This document shows, one piece after another, positions 19,081-28,843 of a stretch of DNA of 64,000 bases. A program made the position numbers and the translations under genes. The DNA is from Mesorhizobium denitrificans (lineage in GTDB: Bacteria > Pseudomonadota > Alphaproteobacteria > Rhizobiales > Rhizobiaceae). The notes under the pieces were generated by a model. It did no database searches and was not told the origin of the DNA. It was given only the letters and a program-made list of their open reading frames with translations. The stretch lies in contig NZ_QURN01000006.1 of NCBI RefSeq assembly GCF_003403035.1, forward strand, positions 186,001 through 250,000, read 5' to 3'. Within the stretch, counting starts at the first letter, position 1; each line of letters starts with the position of its first letter.

Positions 19081-20913
19081 ATGTCAGACGCGGCTTCCGT
19101 AAAAGATCAGTCGAGCGCTCCGATTTTGGCGCCCGCCGAATCCATCGGGTTTGGCGAGCAGATCGCCACAATGCGCCAGGCGTTCAACGGGTCGCCTCTT
19201 CGCAACCGCATCTTATGGCTTGGCCTCAGCGCTATCGTGATCATTGTTGCCACTTCGCTGGGACAGATCATTCTAAACCGCTGGAATGCTCCATTTTACG
19301 ATGCGATAGAGCACCGTGATCTTGCCGGTTTGATCAAACAACTCGAGATGTTTGCGATTATCGCTGGAGGATTGCTGACGCTCGGCGTTGCGCAAACCTG
19401 GTTAAATCAGCGCTTCAGGCTCAGGCTGCGAGAGGCGCTGACGCACGATCTGATAACGGAATGGATGAAGCCGCGCAGAGCGTTTCGACTCGCCAATGCG
19501 GGTGCGATTGGCGTCAACCCTGATCAGCGTATGCAGGAAGACGCCGGTCATCTTTCTGATCTGGTGACGGGACTTGCTTTTGGCCTGTTTCAGTCGTCCA
19601 TCCTGCTCGTGTCATTCGTTGGGATATTATGGTCGCTGTCATCCGGATTTGTGTTTCACATCGGTGGTAACACCTATGCAATCCCCGGCTATATGGTGTG
19701 GGCGGCATTCATCTATGCGGGTTCGGCGTCGATCATTACCTGGCTGGTCGGGCGTCCGCTCATCGGGCTCAATGCCGACCGCTATGCGCGCGAGGCCGAG
19801 CTTCGCTTTTCCATGATGCGTGTGAATGAGCATGTGGATGCCATCGCAATCGCGGGCGGTGAGCCCGACGAAAAACGGCGCATGGAGAATGATCTGAGCA
19901 ATCTGCTCAAGTCGATCATGCGTATCTACACCGTGCAGATTCGCCTTGAATGGGTCACCGATGGCTATGGCTGGCTGACAATCATCGCGCCAATCCTCGT
20001 GGCGTCTCCGGTCTATTTCGCTGGCGACATCACCTTCGGCGGATTGATGATGGCGGTCGGTGCGTTCAATCAGGTTCACTCGTCACTGCGCTGGTTCATC
20101 AACAATATAGGCGCGATTGCCGACTGGCGCGCGACGCTCTTGCGTGTGGCCTCTTTCCGCGCAGCGCTCGTGGAGGCAGACCATCTGCATGGCAGCGAAA
20201 AGCAAATCGAGTTTGAGGAGAACACCAGCAATCGGCTGAGCTTTGAAGGTTTGGAAGTTGTTTCTCCTGCGGGATGTACACGCCTTGCCGAAGATCATGT
20301 GGTTATCAAGCAGGGCGAGCGAGTGTTGATTACCGGTGATCCCGGCGCGGGCAAAACATTGTTCTTCCGCGCGCTGGCAGGGCTTTGGCCCTGGGGTAGC
20401 GGGCGGATTGGCCTGCCGAAGAATGATTCCATGTTCTTCTTTCCGCGCACACCTTATTTTCCGCGCGGCACGTTGCGGCAGGTGCTGAGCTATCCCCGTG
20501 AGTTCGGAGCTTTTCAGGATGACGAGCTTAACGCGGCGCTCGGCAGAGTTGGCCTCGCGCGCCTGTCGGCTTCGCTTGACCGTGATGCGCGTTGGGACAA
20601 GGAATTGAACGAAGACGACCAGCGCCTGCTCGCGTTTGCGCGGCTTGCGGTTCACAAGCCGAGTTGGGTGATCATCGATGAATCGCTCGACGCGCTCGAC
20701 GCATCCTGTCGCCGGGATATTTACAGCCTGCTGGAAAGCGAGTTGCCGAAATCCACGGTCATTAATATCGGGCGACTTTTGCCGAACATGACCTTCTTCA
20801 AGCGGCAGGTGGAACTCGCCAAGGACATCAAAGGCAAGGCACTGAAACCGGTCGATTTCGGCAATCGTTCGGTGGCGAAGCCGAAGGAGCGAAAACCAAG
20901 TACTGTGGGCTAG
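19081..20913 (+). CDS. ABC transporter permease/ATP-binding fusion, SbmA/BacA-YddA type
   Basis: A 610-residue half-transporter that combines an ABC_membrane_2 domain with a C-terminal ATPase. The membrane part spans about 40-340 and includes the RWNAPFYDAIEHRD and LRWFINNIGAIADWRATLLRV signatures. The family includes peptide and cobalamin uptake proteins related to SbmA/BacA. Walker A is GDPGAGKT and Walker B is SWVIIDESLDALD. The signature helix reads ELNEDDQRLLAFARL rather than LSGGQ, so it is degenerate, though the family often deviates here. It converges on metW, the stop codons overlapping by 4 nt. Confidence 0.88.
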   Translation: MSDAASVKDQSSAPILAPAESIGFGEQIATMRQAFNGSPLRNRILWLGLSAIVIIVATSLGQIILNRWNAPFYDAIEHRDLAGLIKQLEMFAIIAGGLLTLGVAQTWLNQRFRLRLREALTHDLITEWMKPRRAFRLANAGAIGVNPDQRMQEDAGHLSDLVTGLAFGLFQSSILLVSFVGILWSLSSGFVFHIGGNTYAIPGYMVWAAFIYAGSASIITWLVGRPLIGLNADRYAREAELRFSMMRVNEHVDAIAIAGGEPDEKRRMENDLSNLLKSIMRIYTVQIRLEWVTDGYGWLTIIAPILVASPVYFAGDITFGGLMMAVGAFNQVHSSLRWFINNIGAIADWRATLLRVASFRAALVEADHLHGSEKQIEFEENTSNRLSFEGLEVVSPAGCTRLAEDHVVIKQGERVLITGDPGAGKTLFFRALAGLWPWGSGRIGLPKNDSMFFFPRTPYFPRGTLRQVLSYPREFGAFQDDELNAALGRVGLARLSASLDRDARWDKELNEDDQRLLAFARLAVHKPSWVIIDESLDALDASCRRDIYSLLESELPKSTVINIGRLLPNMTFFKRQVELAKDIKGKALKPVDFGNRSVAKPKERKPSTVG

Positions 20914-21524
20914 CGCCTGAGCAAAAACACCGCCTGCTGGCCGAAGAAGTTCCAGAACCACCACGGCATGGAAAATCCCATTTTCTGGCCGTTGGCGTTG
21001 ATTGCGACAGCTTTCTCGACCTTCGCGCCAACTTCATCGCACAGAACCACGAAATCTCGGATCGTGCAGAAATGGATGTTCGGCGTGTCGTACCAGCTAT
21101 AGGGCAGGTCTTTCGTCACGGGCATACGGCCGTTGAAAAACAGCGACGTTCGAACGCTCCAATGGCCGAAATTTGGGAACGAGACGATTGCGTGCTCGCC
21201 GATGCGCAGGAGATGTTCAAGCACCGCCCGTGGATTGCGCGTTGCCTGAAGGGTTTGCGACAACAGCGCGTAGTCGAACGAATTGTCAGGGTAATAGACC
21301 AGATCGGTATCGGCATCGCCCTGAATGACTGAAAGCCCGCGCGCCACGCATTCGTTTACACCGCGCTGCGAGATTTCCACGCCCCGACCATCAATGTTTT
21401 TCTGGTTCCGCAGGAGTTCAAGAAGTTCGCCGTCGCTACAGCCAACATCCAGCACTTTGGCGTTATCGGGGATGAGATCGGCAACGACCTGCAGGTCGAT
21501 ACGAGGATTTGAATTTACACTCAT
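20910..21524 (-). CDS. metW: Methionine biosynthesis protein MetW
   Basis: Methyltransferase-fold partner of MetX in O-acetyl/succinylhomoserine formation. The 204 residues start at MSVNSNPRIDL; longer frames run into metX. The SAM-type motif I is AKVLDVGCSDGELLELL, and the MetW-specific DNSFDYALLSQTLQATRNP is present. The start is 1 nt past the metX stop, so translation is probably coupled. It lies in the SAM-II-controlled metX transcript. Confidence 0.93.
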   Translation of the reverse strand: MSVNSNPRIDLQVVADLIPDNAKVLDVGCSDGELLELLRNQKNIDGRGVEISQRGVNECVARGLSVIQGDADTDLVYYPDNSFDYALLSQTLQATRNPRAVLEHLLRIGEHAIVSFPNFGHWSVRTSLFFNGRMPVTKDLPYSWYDTPNIHFCTIRDFVVLCDEVGAKVEKAVAINANGQKMGFSMPWWFWNFFGQQAVFLLRR

Positions 21525-21525
21525 T

Positions 21526-22698
21526 TCAGGCCAATCCCTTGGCGCGTGCGGCAGAGGCGACAAAGCCGCCGATGGCGCTGAATAATTCAGGCTCGTCCAG
21601 CAAAAAGGCGTCATGGCCGCGGTCTGTCTCGATTTCAACGAAAGAGACCGGCGCGCCGGAAGCATTAAGAGCGTGGACAAGTGCGCGGCTTTCCTCTGTC
21701 GGGAAATGCCAATCGCTGGTGAAAGAGACAACGCAGAAACGCGTCTTGGTATTTTTGAATGCGGCCGCGAGTTGGCCGTCATGATCGGCAGCCATATCGA
21801 AATAATCCATGGCGCGGCTCAGATAGAGGTAGGAGTTCGCGTCGAACCGATCGACGAACGTCATACCCTGATGGCGCAGATAGCTTTCGATCTGAAAGTC
21901 GGCATCAAAGCTGAACGTCAGCTTCTGTCGGTCCTGCAGATTGCGCCCAAATTTGCGATGCAAGGCGACTTCGGAAAGATAGGTGATGTGCGCGATCATG
22001 CGCGCGACGGCGAGCCCTTTTTCAGGGCGCACGCCAGCCTCGATATATTTGCCGCCGCGCCAGTTTGGATCGGCCATTACCGCTTGGCGGCCAGCCTCGT
22101 AAAACGCGATGTTTTGCGCTGAATGCCGAGTGCCGGTCGCCATCGGCAGCGCGGAAAATACACGGTCCGGATAAGTTGAGGTCCATTCGAGAACCTGCAT
22201 CCCACCCATGGAGCCGCCGATAACGCAGAATAATTGATCGATGCCGAAATGGTCGACCAGCATAGCTTGCGCACGGACCATGTCGCGGATCGTGATTATA
22301 GGCAGGTCAAGGCCGTATGGCTTGCCGGTTGCGGGGTTGGTGGATGCGGGGCCAGTCGAGCCGAGGCATGAGCCGATTACATTTGGGCTGATGACGAAGA
22401 AGCGATTGGTGTCGATGATTTTGCCGGGGCCGATCAGCACTTCCCACCAGCCGGGCTTGCCCGTGACCGGATTGGTGCTGGCAACATATTGATCGCCGGT
22501 AAGCGCGTGGCAAATCAAAACCGCGTTCGATTTGTCGGCGTTTAATTCGCCATATGTTTCGTAGGCGATTTGAAAAGGCGCAAGCTTCACTCCTGCTTCC
22601 AGTATCAGAGGCTTATCCGCGCCAAAGCGCAGCACCTGGCTGGAAGGATTGTTTGCTTCGTCGGCCTTTCGGCTCTTCGCGCGGGCAACCGCCATCAT
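21526..22698 (-). CDS. metX: Homoserine O-acetyltransferase/succinyltransferase MetX
   Basis: Alpha/beta-hydrolase-fold acyltransferase that activates homoserine for methionine synthesis. The nucleophile elbow [12 protein letters not shown], the FAYETYGEL-like entry ([20 protein letters not shown]) and late Asp/His regions ([25 protein letters not shown]) are present. Two adjacent ATGs open it; I use the first at 22698, giving 390 residues. The longer frame upstream runs through the riboswitch and is not coding. Acyl-donor preference cannot be read reliably here. Confidence 0.94.
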   Translation of the reverse strand: MMAVARAKSRKADEANNPSSQVLRFGADKPLILEAGVKLAPFQIAYETYGELNADKSNAVLICHALTGDQYVASTNPVTGKPGWWEVLIGPGKIIDTNRFFVISPNVIGSCLGSTGPASTNPATGKPYGLDLPIITIRDMVRAQAMLVDHFGIDQLFCVIGGSMGGMQVLEWTSTYPDRVFSALPMATGTRHSAQNIAFYEAGRQAVMADPNWRGGKYIEAGVRPEKGLAVARMIAHITYLSEVALHRKFGRNLQDRQKLTFSFDADFQIESYLRHQGMTFVDRFDANSYLYLSRAMDYFDMAADHDGQLAAAFKNTKTRFCVVSFTSDWHFPTEESRALVHALNASGAPVSFVEIETDRGHDAFLLDEPELFSAIGGFVASAARAKGLA

Positions 22699-22738
22699 AC
22701 TCACTTTCGTGGCTTTTGCCGGGGGTGTTTGCCCGCAA

Positions 22739-22774
22739 CAAAAAACCGGCATTGCAGTGTCGCAAATGCCGGTT
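22739..22774 (-). terminator. Attenuator hairpin downstream of the SAM-II aptamer
   Basis: On the minus strand a 10-bp stem (AACCGGCATT/AATGCCGGTT) is followed by an uninterrupted T-run, ending about 40 nt before the metX start. Placed between aptamer and gene, it is probably the expression platform or a leader terminator. Confidence 0.8.
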
Positions 22775-22789
22775 GCCTGACTGACACGG

Positions 22790-22842
22790 CCCTTTAGCGA
22801 CTTGTTTAACGTGGCTGCAAGCCGACCGGCCAAATCACCACG
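22790..22842 (-). promoter_or_regulatory. SAM-II riboswitch controlling metX-metW
   Basis: Read on the minus strand, the leader has the compact SAM-II pattern. P1 is CGTGG/CCACG, around a loop with TGATTTG and GGCTTGCAG. A downstream ACAAGTCGCTAAAGGG then supplies the pseudoknot strand (CTTG with CAAG) and the conserved GCTAAA. SAM-II riboswitches commonly precede met genes in alphaproteobacteria and bind S-adenosylmethionine to shut off expression. The match was made by eye. Confidence 0.85.
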
Positions 22843-22973
22843 AATTCGAATGCTATTTAAGCCTTCAATGAATTTCCGTCAACGGAAGGAATCGTGCTGG
22901 CCCATGCGGCGCACTCGACATTCTTTTCCGTGCGGTCTATTGCCCTGACGCATTTTTCTTCCGGATCACAATC

Positions 22974-24086
22974 ATGACGCGTACCGACAAACCTTCTCGT
23001 CCCCAACCCAATCCGGGTGTGATGGACATTGAAGCCTATGTGCCGGGAAAATCGTCGGCGCATCCGGGGGTGGCGAAGGTGTTCAAGCTGTCGTCGAATG
23101 AAAACCCGTTCGGGGCTTCGCCCAAGGCAATCGAGGCGGTGAAAGCGGCGGCGGAGCGCATGGAGTTTTATCCCGATGGGCGGGCATCGCGGCTAAGGCA
23201 GGCGATTGCCGAGATGCACGGCCTGAACGTCGCGAACATTCTGTGCTTCAACGGTTCGGATGAAGCGCTGGCGCTGCTGGCCCGCATCTATCTGCAACCG
23301 GGGGATGAAGGTATCATCACCGAGCACGGCTTCCTGCAATACAAAATCTATATCCAGATGACTGGTGCGGAAGCGGTCACTGTGCGCGAGACGAATGAGC
23401 GGGCAGATGTCGACGCGATCCTTGCGGCCGTCACGGATCGCACGCGGATCATATTCCTCGCCAATCCCAACAATCCGACAGGCACATATTTGCCGTTCGA
23501 TGAGGTGCGCCGGTTGCAAGCGGCGCTTCCGAAAAATGTGCTGCTGGTGCTCGATGCGGCCTATGCAGAATTCGTGCGCCGCAACGATTATGAAGCGGGC
23601 ATTGAACTGGTAGGTTCATCGGAAAACGTTGTTATGACGCGTACCTTCTCCAAGGTGCATGGCCTCGGCGGTGCGCGCATTGGCTGGCTCTACGCGCCCT
23701 CGCACATCATCGACGCGGTTGATCGCGTTCGCGACCCGTTCAACGTAACGGCAATGTCCATAGAGGCCGGCGTGGCGGCGATGGGCGACCGCGCACATGT
23801 CACAAAATCCGTCGAGCACAATGCTAAATGGCTGGCATGGCTCACCGAACAACTGACCGCACTTGGTCTGCGCGTGACGCCAAGCGCGGGCAACTTCCTA
23901 TTGATGCATTTCCCATCGAGCGAGCGATACTGCGCCGAGAATGCAGATGAGTTCCTGCTGGCGCGGGGATATATCCTGCGCCGCGTCACCGCCTACGGAT
24001 TTCCAAACGCATTGCGCATGACCGTTGGCACGGAAGAAGCAAATCGCGGCGTTGTCGCTGCACTCAAAGAGTTTCTGGAAGCCTAG
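22974..24086 (+). CDS. hisC: Histidinol-phosphate/aromatic aminotransferase HisC
   Basis: Class I/II PLP aminotransferase of 370 residues with the HisC features [17 protein letters not shown] near the start, [16 protein letters not shown], and the PLP-lysine motif [19 protein letters not shown]. Next to a prephenate dehydrogenase gene it probably serves tyrosine/phenylalanine synthesis as well as, or instead of, histidine synthesis. The two genes are separated by one base. Its promoter shares the intergenic region with the divergent metX. Confidence 0.9.
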   Translation: MTRTDKPSRPQPNPGVMDIEAYVPGKSSAHPGVAKVFKLSSNENPFGASPKAIEAVKAAAERMEFYPDGRASRLRQAIAEMHGLNVANILCFNGSDEALALLARIYLQPGDEGIITEHGFLQYKIYIQMTGAEAVTVRETNERADVDAILAAVTDRTRIIFLANPNNPTGTYLPFDEVRRLQAALPKNVLLVLDAAYAEFVRRNDYEAGIELVGSSENVVMTRTFSKVHGLGGARIGWLYAPSHIIDAVDRVRDPFNVTAMSIEAGVAAMGDRAHVTKSVEHNAKWLAWLTEQLTALGLRVTPSAGNFLLMHFPSSERYCAENADEFLLARGYILRRVTAYGFPNALRMTVGTEEANRGVVAALKEFLEA

Positions 24087-24087
24087 T

Positions 24088-25023
24088 ATGTCCGAACCAA
24101 TGTTCGACCGCATTGCCCTGATCGGCATCGGTCTTATCGGCTCTTCGCTGGCGCGTGTGATCGCGCAGAAGGGCCTCGCCCGTCATGTAGCTATTGCCAG
24201 CCGCAGTGTGGATACGCTGAAGCGCGCCGAGCAGCTAAAGCTCGGCCAATCATATCACACGGACCCCGCCGAGGCGGTGCGCGAAGCGGATCTGGTGATC
24301 GTCTCCGTGCCGGTGGGCTCGTCCGGTGCTGTGGCCGAGGCTATCGCGCCTGCGCTCAAGCCCGGTACGATCCTCACAGATGTCGGTTCAACCAAGGCCA
24401 GCGTAATTGCGCAGATGTCGCCTTTCGTCCCGGAAGGAGTGCATTTCATTCCGGGCCACCCGCTGGCGGGCACGGAAAAGTCCGGTCCAGATGCAGGTTT
24501 CGCCGATCTGTTTGTCAATCGCTGGTGTATCTTTACGCCGCTGCCGGATACGGACCCGGCGGCACTCGACCGGCTCGCTGCATTCTGGCGCGCCTGCGGC
24601 TCGAATATCGATGTGATGGATGCGACGCACCACGACAAGGTGCTGGCCATCGTTTCGCACCTTCCGCACATCATCGCCTACAACATCGTTGGCACGGCGG
24701 ATGATTTGCAGAACGTCTCCAAAACCGAAGTCATCAAATATGCCGCCTCCGGTTTCCGCGACTTCACGCGTCTTGCGGCGTCTGACCCGACAATGTGGCG
24801 TGACGTCTGCCTCCACAATCGCGATGCGATACTGGAAATGCTGTCACGGTTTTCGGAAGACCTCGCAGCATTGCAGCGCGCCATACGTTGGGGCGATGGC
24901 GACAAGCTCTTCGACCTGTTTACGCATACGCGCGGCGTGCGCCGTTCGATCATCGATGCGGGGCAGGAAATTGATGTGCCAGACTTCGGGCGTCACGTGG
25001 CTGAACAACCGGCAAAAAGTTGA
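24088..25023 (+). CDS. Prephenate/arogenate dehydrogenase family protein (TyrC/TyrA)
   Basis: NAD-dependent dehydrogenase of tyrosine synthesis. The start at 24088 (MSEPMFDRIALIG) is one base after the hisC stop; the longer upstream frame overlaps hisC and is unlikely. The Rossmann loop is GIGLIGSSLARVI. The prephenate dehydrogenase motifs ILTDVGSTKASVI, GHPLAGTEKSGPDAG and HDKVLAIVSHLPHIIAY are intact. It has 312 residues, with no ACT or chorismate mutase domain. Confidence 0.92.
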   Translation: MSEPMFDRIALIGIGLIGSSLARVIAQKGLARHVAIASRSVDTLKRAEQLKLGQSYHTDPAEAVREADLVIVSVPVGSSGAVAEAIAPALKPGTILTDVGSTKASVIAQMSPFVPEGVHFIPGHPLAGTEKSGPDAGFADLFVNRWCIFTPLPDTDPAALDRLAAFWRACGSNIDVMDATHHDKVLAIVSHLPHIIAYNIVGTADDLQNVSKTEVIKYAASGFRDFTRLAASDPTMWRDVCLHNRDAILEMLSRFSEDLAALQRAIRWGDGDKLFDLFTHTRGVRRSIIDAGQEIDVPDFGRHVAEQPAKS

Positions 25024-25038
25024 GAGGGTAAAAACCTC

Positions 25039-26049
25039 TCACTCCACTGACGGTAATTGACCAAGCGTGATTGAGCCGAACAGGAGGTCGAGTTTGACCT
25101 TGCTCTTCTCGATCTTGATCGGGATTGTCGGTTTGTCTCCAAGCATTCCAAGCGCGCCAAACGCCTGACCGATTTCTTTTGAGCGTTCCGGCACTGCTGC
25201 CTGGAATATTGCCGAAGCAGCAGCGGGGTTTTCCATCGCGAGGCTGAGCGTGGCGTCCACTTTGCCTGTCGTGTCGATGGCAATCGGGCCACTCAATGTC
25301 ATTTTAGCTTCGCCAGACGACAGTGCCAGATTCCGGATTTCGACCGACTGGCCTCGCAGGCTCTTCGGGCGCGACTGGATCAAGGCAACGCCATTCTTCA
25401 CCGTGGCGTCACCTTCGCCGTCGAATACCGGCAGGGTGCGATTGCCAACCGCAGCCGGATCGATTTCCAACTGCTTGAAGCTGCCTGCCCAATCCAGATC
25501 GGAACCGTTGGGGCGCAGATGCGCTTCCGCCTGTTCTGCGCTGAAGAACTCCACCGGGTCCGTCTCATCATCAGGATCGGAGACAGCCGACAATCCCGTG
25601 GCCTCAACCGAAATCAGAGCGGGTATCGGTCGTGCTAGTCGTGCGCTGGAGCGCAAGGAATCCCACTCGATAAAAAGCGGTGTGATGCCGGGCGCGTCGA
25701 TGCGCAGTGGTCCATCCAATTCTCCGATTGTCCTGAGCGGATCGTAAACCTGCGCTGCCGTACGCAAGCCTCCAGCCGTCACCGCAATCTTGTTGAGGTC
25801 GTCTTCATAGGCCACACTGTCACAGGTCAGGCCGAGGCGAAAAGGAAAGCCGCTGATTGTCCGGTTTTCGCAGGTGGCCGCGCGGCCATCTCCGTTGAGC
25901 TTTGCAATCGTTTCGTCGACGCGCTCGGTGGCTCGGTTGGCTAACCAATACCATCCTGCGGAATATCCACCGAAGAGAACCAGAATGAATAGGGTGAGCC
26001 ACAGAAATCGGCGGCTGCTTCTTGAACGCGGCGCTTCGCTTGACGACAT
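25039..26049 (-). CDS. DUF2125-domain membrane-anchored protein
   Basis: A 336-residue protein of unknown function found widely in alphaproteobacteria. One N-terminal transmembrane helix (FLWLTLFILVLFGGYSAGWYW) anchors a periplasmic domain of about 300 residues rich in beta-strands, with the family segment GFPFRLGLTCDSVAYED. The start at 26049 (MSSSEAPRSRSSRRF) gives a correct positive-inside anchor; the longer frame is unlikely. It is convergent to tyrC. Confidence 0.85.
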   Translation of the reverse strand: MSSSEAPRSRSSRRFLWLTLFILVLFGGYSAGWYWLANRATERVDETIAKLNGDGRAATCENRTISGFPFRLGLTCDSVAYEDDLNKIAVTAGGLRTAAQVYDPLRTIGELDGPLRIDAPGITPLFIEWDSLRSSARLARPIPALISVEATGLSAVSDPDDETDPVEFFSAEQAEAHLRPNGSDLDWAGSFKQLEIDPAAVGNRTLPVFDGEGDATVKNGVALIQSRPKSLRGQSVEIRNLALSSGEAKMTLSGPIAIDTTGKVDATLSLAMENPAAASAIFQAAVPERSKEIGQAFGALGMLGDKPTIPIKIEKSKVKLDLLFGSITLGQLPSVE

Positions 26050-26097
26050 GCTGGCTCTTTCGTAGGTCGAACGTGAGTTCGGATCAGGCGTTGCGAT

Positions 26098-26613
26098 ATG
26101 GGCGATTTTTGGGTTTTTGGCTATGGTTCTCTGATCTGGAATCCCGGATTCGCGCATGTCGAGACAAGTCGCGCGCGGCTGTCTGGCTATCGTCGCTCGC
26201 TTTGCGTCAAGTCGTGGGTGCACCGGGGAACGCGTGAGCGGCCCGGCCTTGTGCTCGGTCTGGATCGCGGTGGCTCCTGCGTGGGACTGGCGTTTCGCGT
26301 GCCGGGCGAATTGCGCGACGAGGTGATTGGGTATCTGCGCGAGCGCGAACTCGTCACGAATGTCTATCTGGAGCGTCAGCTACAGGTGCGGCTTGCCGAT
26401 GGCAGACAGGTCGAGGCCGTTACATATGTCGCCGATCCCAAGCATGAGCAGTATGCGGGTCGGATGGACGAGTTGCATGCTGCCGAGATCGTGCGTGACG
26501 CTACCGGACAAAGCGGGGCGAATCCCGATTATGTGCTTTCCACCATCAAGCACCTTGAAGCGCTCGGCATCCGCGATCATTGGCTGGAGCGCGTAGCGGC
26601 GCAACTGGCATAA
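26098..26613 (+). CDS. Gamma-glutamylcyclotransferase (ChaC-like)
   Basis: A 171-residue enzyme of the ChaC family, which releases 5-oxoproline from gamma-glutamyl compounds such as glutathione. FWVFGYGSLIWNPGF near the start is the substrate-binding loop, followed by RSLCVKSWVHRGTRERPGLVLGL. AVTYVADPKHEQYAG and the YVLSTIKHLEALGIRD end also match. It is divergent from the DUF2125 gene and followed by a strong terminator. Confidence 0.9.
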   Translation: MGDFWVFGYGSLIWNPGFAHVETSRARLSGYRRSLCVKSWVHRGTRERPGLVLGLDRGGSCVGLAFRVPGELRDEVIGYLRERELVTNVYLERQLQVRLADGRQVEAVTYVADPKHEQYAGRMDELHAAEIVRDATGQSGANPDYVLSTIKHLEALGIRDHWLERVAAQLA

Positions 26614-26641
26614 AAAAGCCGGGCACGAGGCCCGGCTTTTT
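26612..26641. terminator. Bidirectional terminator between the ChaC-like gene and rpoH
   Basis: The stem AGCCGGGC/GCCCGGCT with a 5-nt loop is flanked by A6 on the left and T5 on the right, so it can end both convergent transcripts. Confidence 0.9.
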
Positions 26642-26656
26642 GTGAATGTTAAACCG

Positions 26657-27565
26657 TCAGGCAGGTTGCGCGTCGATGGTTCGCAAGGATTGCGCCTGCT
26701 TCTTTGCAGAAGCCTGAACCGCTTCCTGCACCTTTTCAAAGGCGCGCACTTCGATCTGGCGCACACGCTCGCGGCTGATGTCGAACTCGGTCGACAAATC
26801 CTCCAGCGTCATCGGGTCTTCCGACAAACGCCGAGCCTCGAAAATGCGACGCTCACGGTCGTTTAGCACGCCCAGCGCGCTTTCCAGCATCGCGCGGCGA
26901 TTGTCCAACTCGTCCTGCTCGATCAGCATTTCTTCCTGACTGTCATGGTCGTCGACCAGCCAGTCCTGCCATTCGCCCGACTCGCCTTCAGTGGCGCGGA
27001 TCGGAGCATTTAGCGAAGCGTCGCCGGAAAGGCGGCGGTTCATCGAAACCACCTCTTCCTCGGAGACGTTCAGCTTGGTGGCAATCTCTTTCACCTGATC
27101 TGGGCGCAGGTCGCCATCTTCCAGAGCTTGAATCTTGCCTTTCACCTTGCGGAGATTGAAGAACAGGCGCTTCTGGTTGGCTGTGGTACCCATTTTCACG
27201 AGGCTCCACGAGCGCAGGATATATTCCTGAATCGAGGCTTTGATCCACCACATCGCATAGGTTGCGAGACGGAAGCCACGGTCCGGTTCGAACTTCTTGA
27301 CCGCCTGCATCAGGCCGACATTGCCCTCGGAAATAACTTCGCCGATGGGCAGGCCATAGCCGCGATAACCCATAGCGATCTTCGCTACGAGCCGCAGATG
27401 GCTGGTTACAAGCTTGTGCGCCGCTTTCGTGTCCTGATGCTCATGATAGCGCTTGGCGAGCATATACTCTTCCTGCGGCTGGAGCATGGGAAAGCGACGG
27501 ATTTCTTCGAGATAGCGGGAAAGTCCGCCTTCGCCCGAAACGATACTTGGCAATGACTGGGCCAT
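26657..27565 (-). CDS. rpoH: RNA polymerase sigma-32 factor RpoH
   Basis: Alternative sigma factor for heat-shock and related promoters. The 302 residues start at MAQSLPSIVS behind a strong GGAGGGG site. Region 2 has RYHEHQDTKAAHKLVTSHLRLVAKIA, GLMQAVKKFEPDRGFRLATYAMWWIKASIQEYIL. The RpoH-specific region C follows region 2 (NLRKVKGKIQALED). Region 4 is MTLEDLSTEFDISRERVRQIE. Hyphomicrobiales usually have two RpoH proteins; which one this is cannot be decided here. Confidence 0.95.
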   Translation of the reverse strand: MAQSLPSIVSGEGGLSRYLEEIRRFPMLQPQEEYMLAKRYHEHQDTKAAHKLVTSHLRLVAKIAMGYRGYGLPIGEVISEGNVGLMQAVKKFEPDRGFRLATYAMWWIKASIQEYILRSWSLVKMGTTANQKRLFFNLRKVKGKIQALEDGDLRPDQVKEIATKLNVSEEEVVSMNRRLSGDASLNAPIRATEGESGEWQDWLVDDHDSQEEMLIEQDELDNRRAMLESALGVLNDRERRIFEARRLSEDPMTLEDLSTEFDISRERVRQIEVRAFEKVQEAVQASAKKQAQSLRTIDAQPA

Positions 27566-27793
27566 TTTATTAGCACCCCTCCAATTCTGAAATTCCACGC
27601 CCCCTACAAGGCAGGCATGGAGCACGCCTGAAAAAAAGCAGGGCTTCCTCAGCGCCGTGCAACAAGCTTAGATAGGAATGAAATTGCAAAGTTCAACATC
27701 TGTTCCCATCGAGAACAGAATTACATTTGCGGCTTCGCGAGGCCAGTCAGGAAAATTGACCCTCGCATCAATTTGAATGGCTAGGGCCCGACC

Positions 27794-28822
27794 CTAGAGC
27801 TTTCGGAACCCGTCGATGAGATTTGCCATATCCTCGGGAATAGGTGCCTCAAAACTCATATTCATATGGGTTGTCGGGTGTTCGAACGCAAGCAGGCGGG
27901 CATGCAGGGCTTGGCGTGGGAAGTCCTTTACCATCTGCTGCAAGGGCTCCGGCAAGCGGTTTGCCTTTGTGCGAAACGCCTGCCCATAGTCGCGATCGCC
28001 AACGAGGGGATGGCCGATATGGGCCATGTGAACGCGAATTTGATGCGTTCGCCCAGTCTCCAGCCTGCATTCGACAAGCGAGGCCATGAAACTTCCATCC
28101 TTTTGAACGCCGAAACGCTCCAGAACGGTGAAATGCGTAACTGCGTGGCGCGCGTCGTCCCGCGTTTCTCGCACTACGGCGCGGCGTACGCGATCTGCCG
28201 CCCGGCCAAGAGCCGCGTCAATCGTTCCTGTCGGGCGCTCCGGCGCGCCCCAGACAAGCGCCACATAAGCGCGCTCAAGCTCGCCGTCACGACCATGATC
28301 TGCAAAGGCCGCTGAGAGCGATTTGTGCGCGCGATCGGTTTTCGCCGCGACCAATACGCCGCTCGTATCCTTGTCCAGCCGATGGACTATACCGGGCCGT
28401 CGCACACCGCCGATGCCGGAAAGGCTGTCGCCGCAATGATGAATCAAGGCGTTGACGAGCGTGCCGGTCCAATTGCCCGCGCCGGGATGCACCACCAGAC
28501 CCGCTGGCTTGTTGATGACGATGAGTTCGTTGTCTTCGTAGAGGATATCGAGCGGAATATCTTCGCCCACAGGTTCAGCAGGCTCCGGCTCGGGTACTTC
28601 GATTGTAAGCGACTCGCCAGCCTTGAGCTTGTGGCGCACTTCCGAAACCGGGTTGCCATCCAGCTTGATCGCGCCTTGCTTGATCAAAGCCTGAATGCGG
28701 CTGCGCGAAAGCTGCGGTGCAAGCTTGCCCGCCAGCCATTGATCGAGCCGCTGACCAGCATCTTCAGTTGACGCAGTCAGCACTATCAATCCTGTTGTCA
28801 CTTCGCTATCAGGGGCGCTCAT
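27794..28822 (-). CDS. rluD: RluA/RluD-family 23S rRNA pseudouridine synthase
   Basis: Converts specific uridines of 23S rRNA to pseudouridine. The 342-residue protein has an N-terminal S4 RNA-binding domain (RLDQWLAGKLAPQLSRSRIQALIKQGAI) and the catalytic motif GIVHRLDKDTSGVLV with the nucleophilic Asp. The C-terminal HQIRVHMAHIGHPLVGDRDYG is also present. The start at 28822 (MSAPDSEVTT) is chosen because the upstream frame runs into the divergent neighbour. It could be RluC/RluA by substrate, but the RluD assignment is the usual one in this position. Confidence 0.9.
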   Translation of the reverse strand: MSAPDSEVTTGLIVLTASTEDAGQRLDQWLAGKLAPQLSRSRIQALIKQGAIKLDGNPVSEVRHKLKAGESLTIEVPEPEPAEPVGEDIPLDILYEDNELIVINKPAGLVVHPGAGNWTGTLVNALIHHCGDSLSGIGGVRRPGIVHRLDKDTSGVLVAAKTDRAHKSLSAAFADHGRDGELERAYVALVWGAPERPTGTIDAALGRAADRVRRAVVRETRDDARHAVTHFTVLERFGVQKDGSFMASLVECRLETGRTHQIRVHMAHIGHPLVGDRDYGQAFRTKANRLPEPLQQMVKDFPRQALHARLLAFEHPTTHMNMSFEAPIPEDMANLIDGFRKL

Positions 28823-28843
28823 TCGCACTGGACGATTTTTTGC

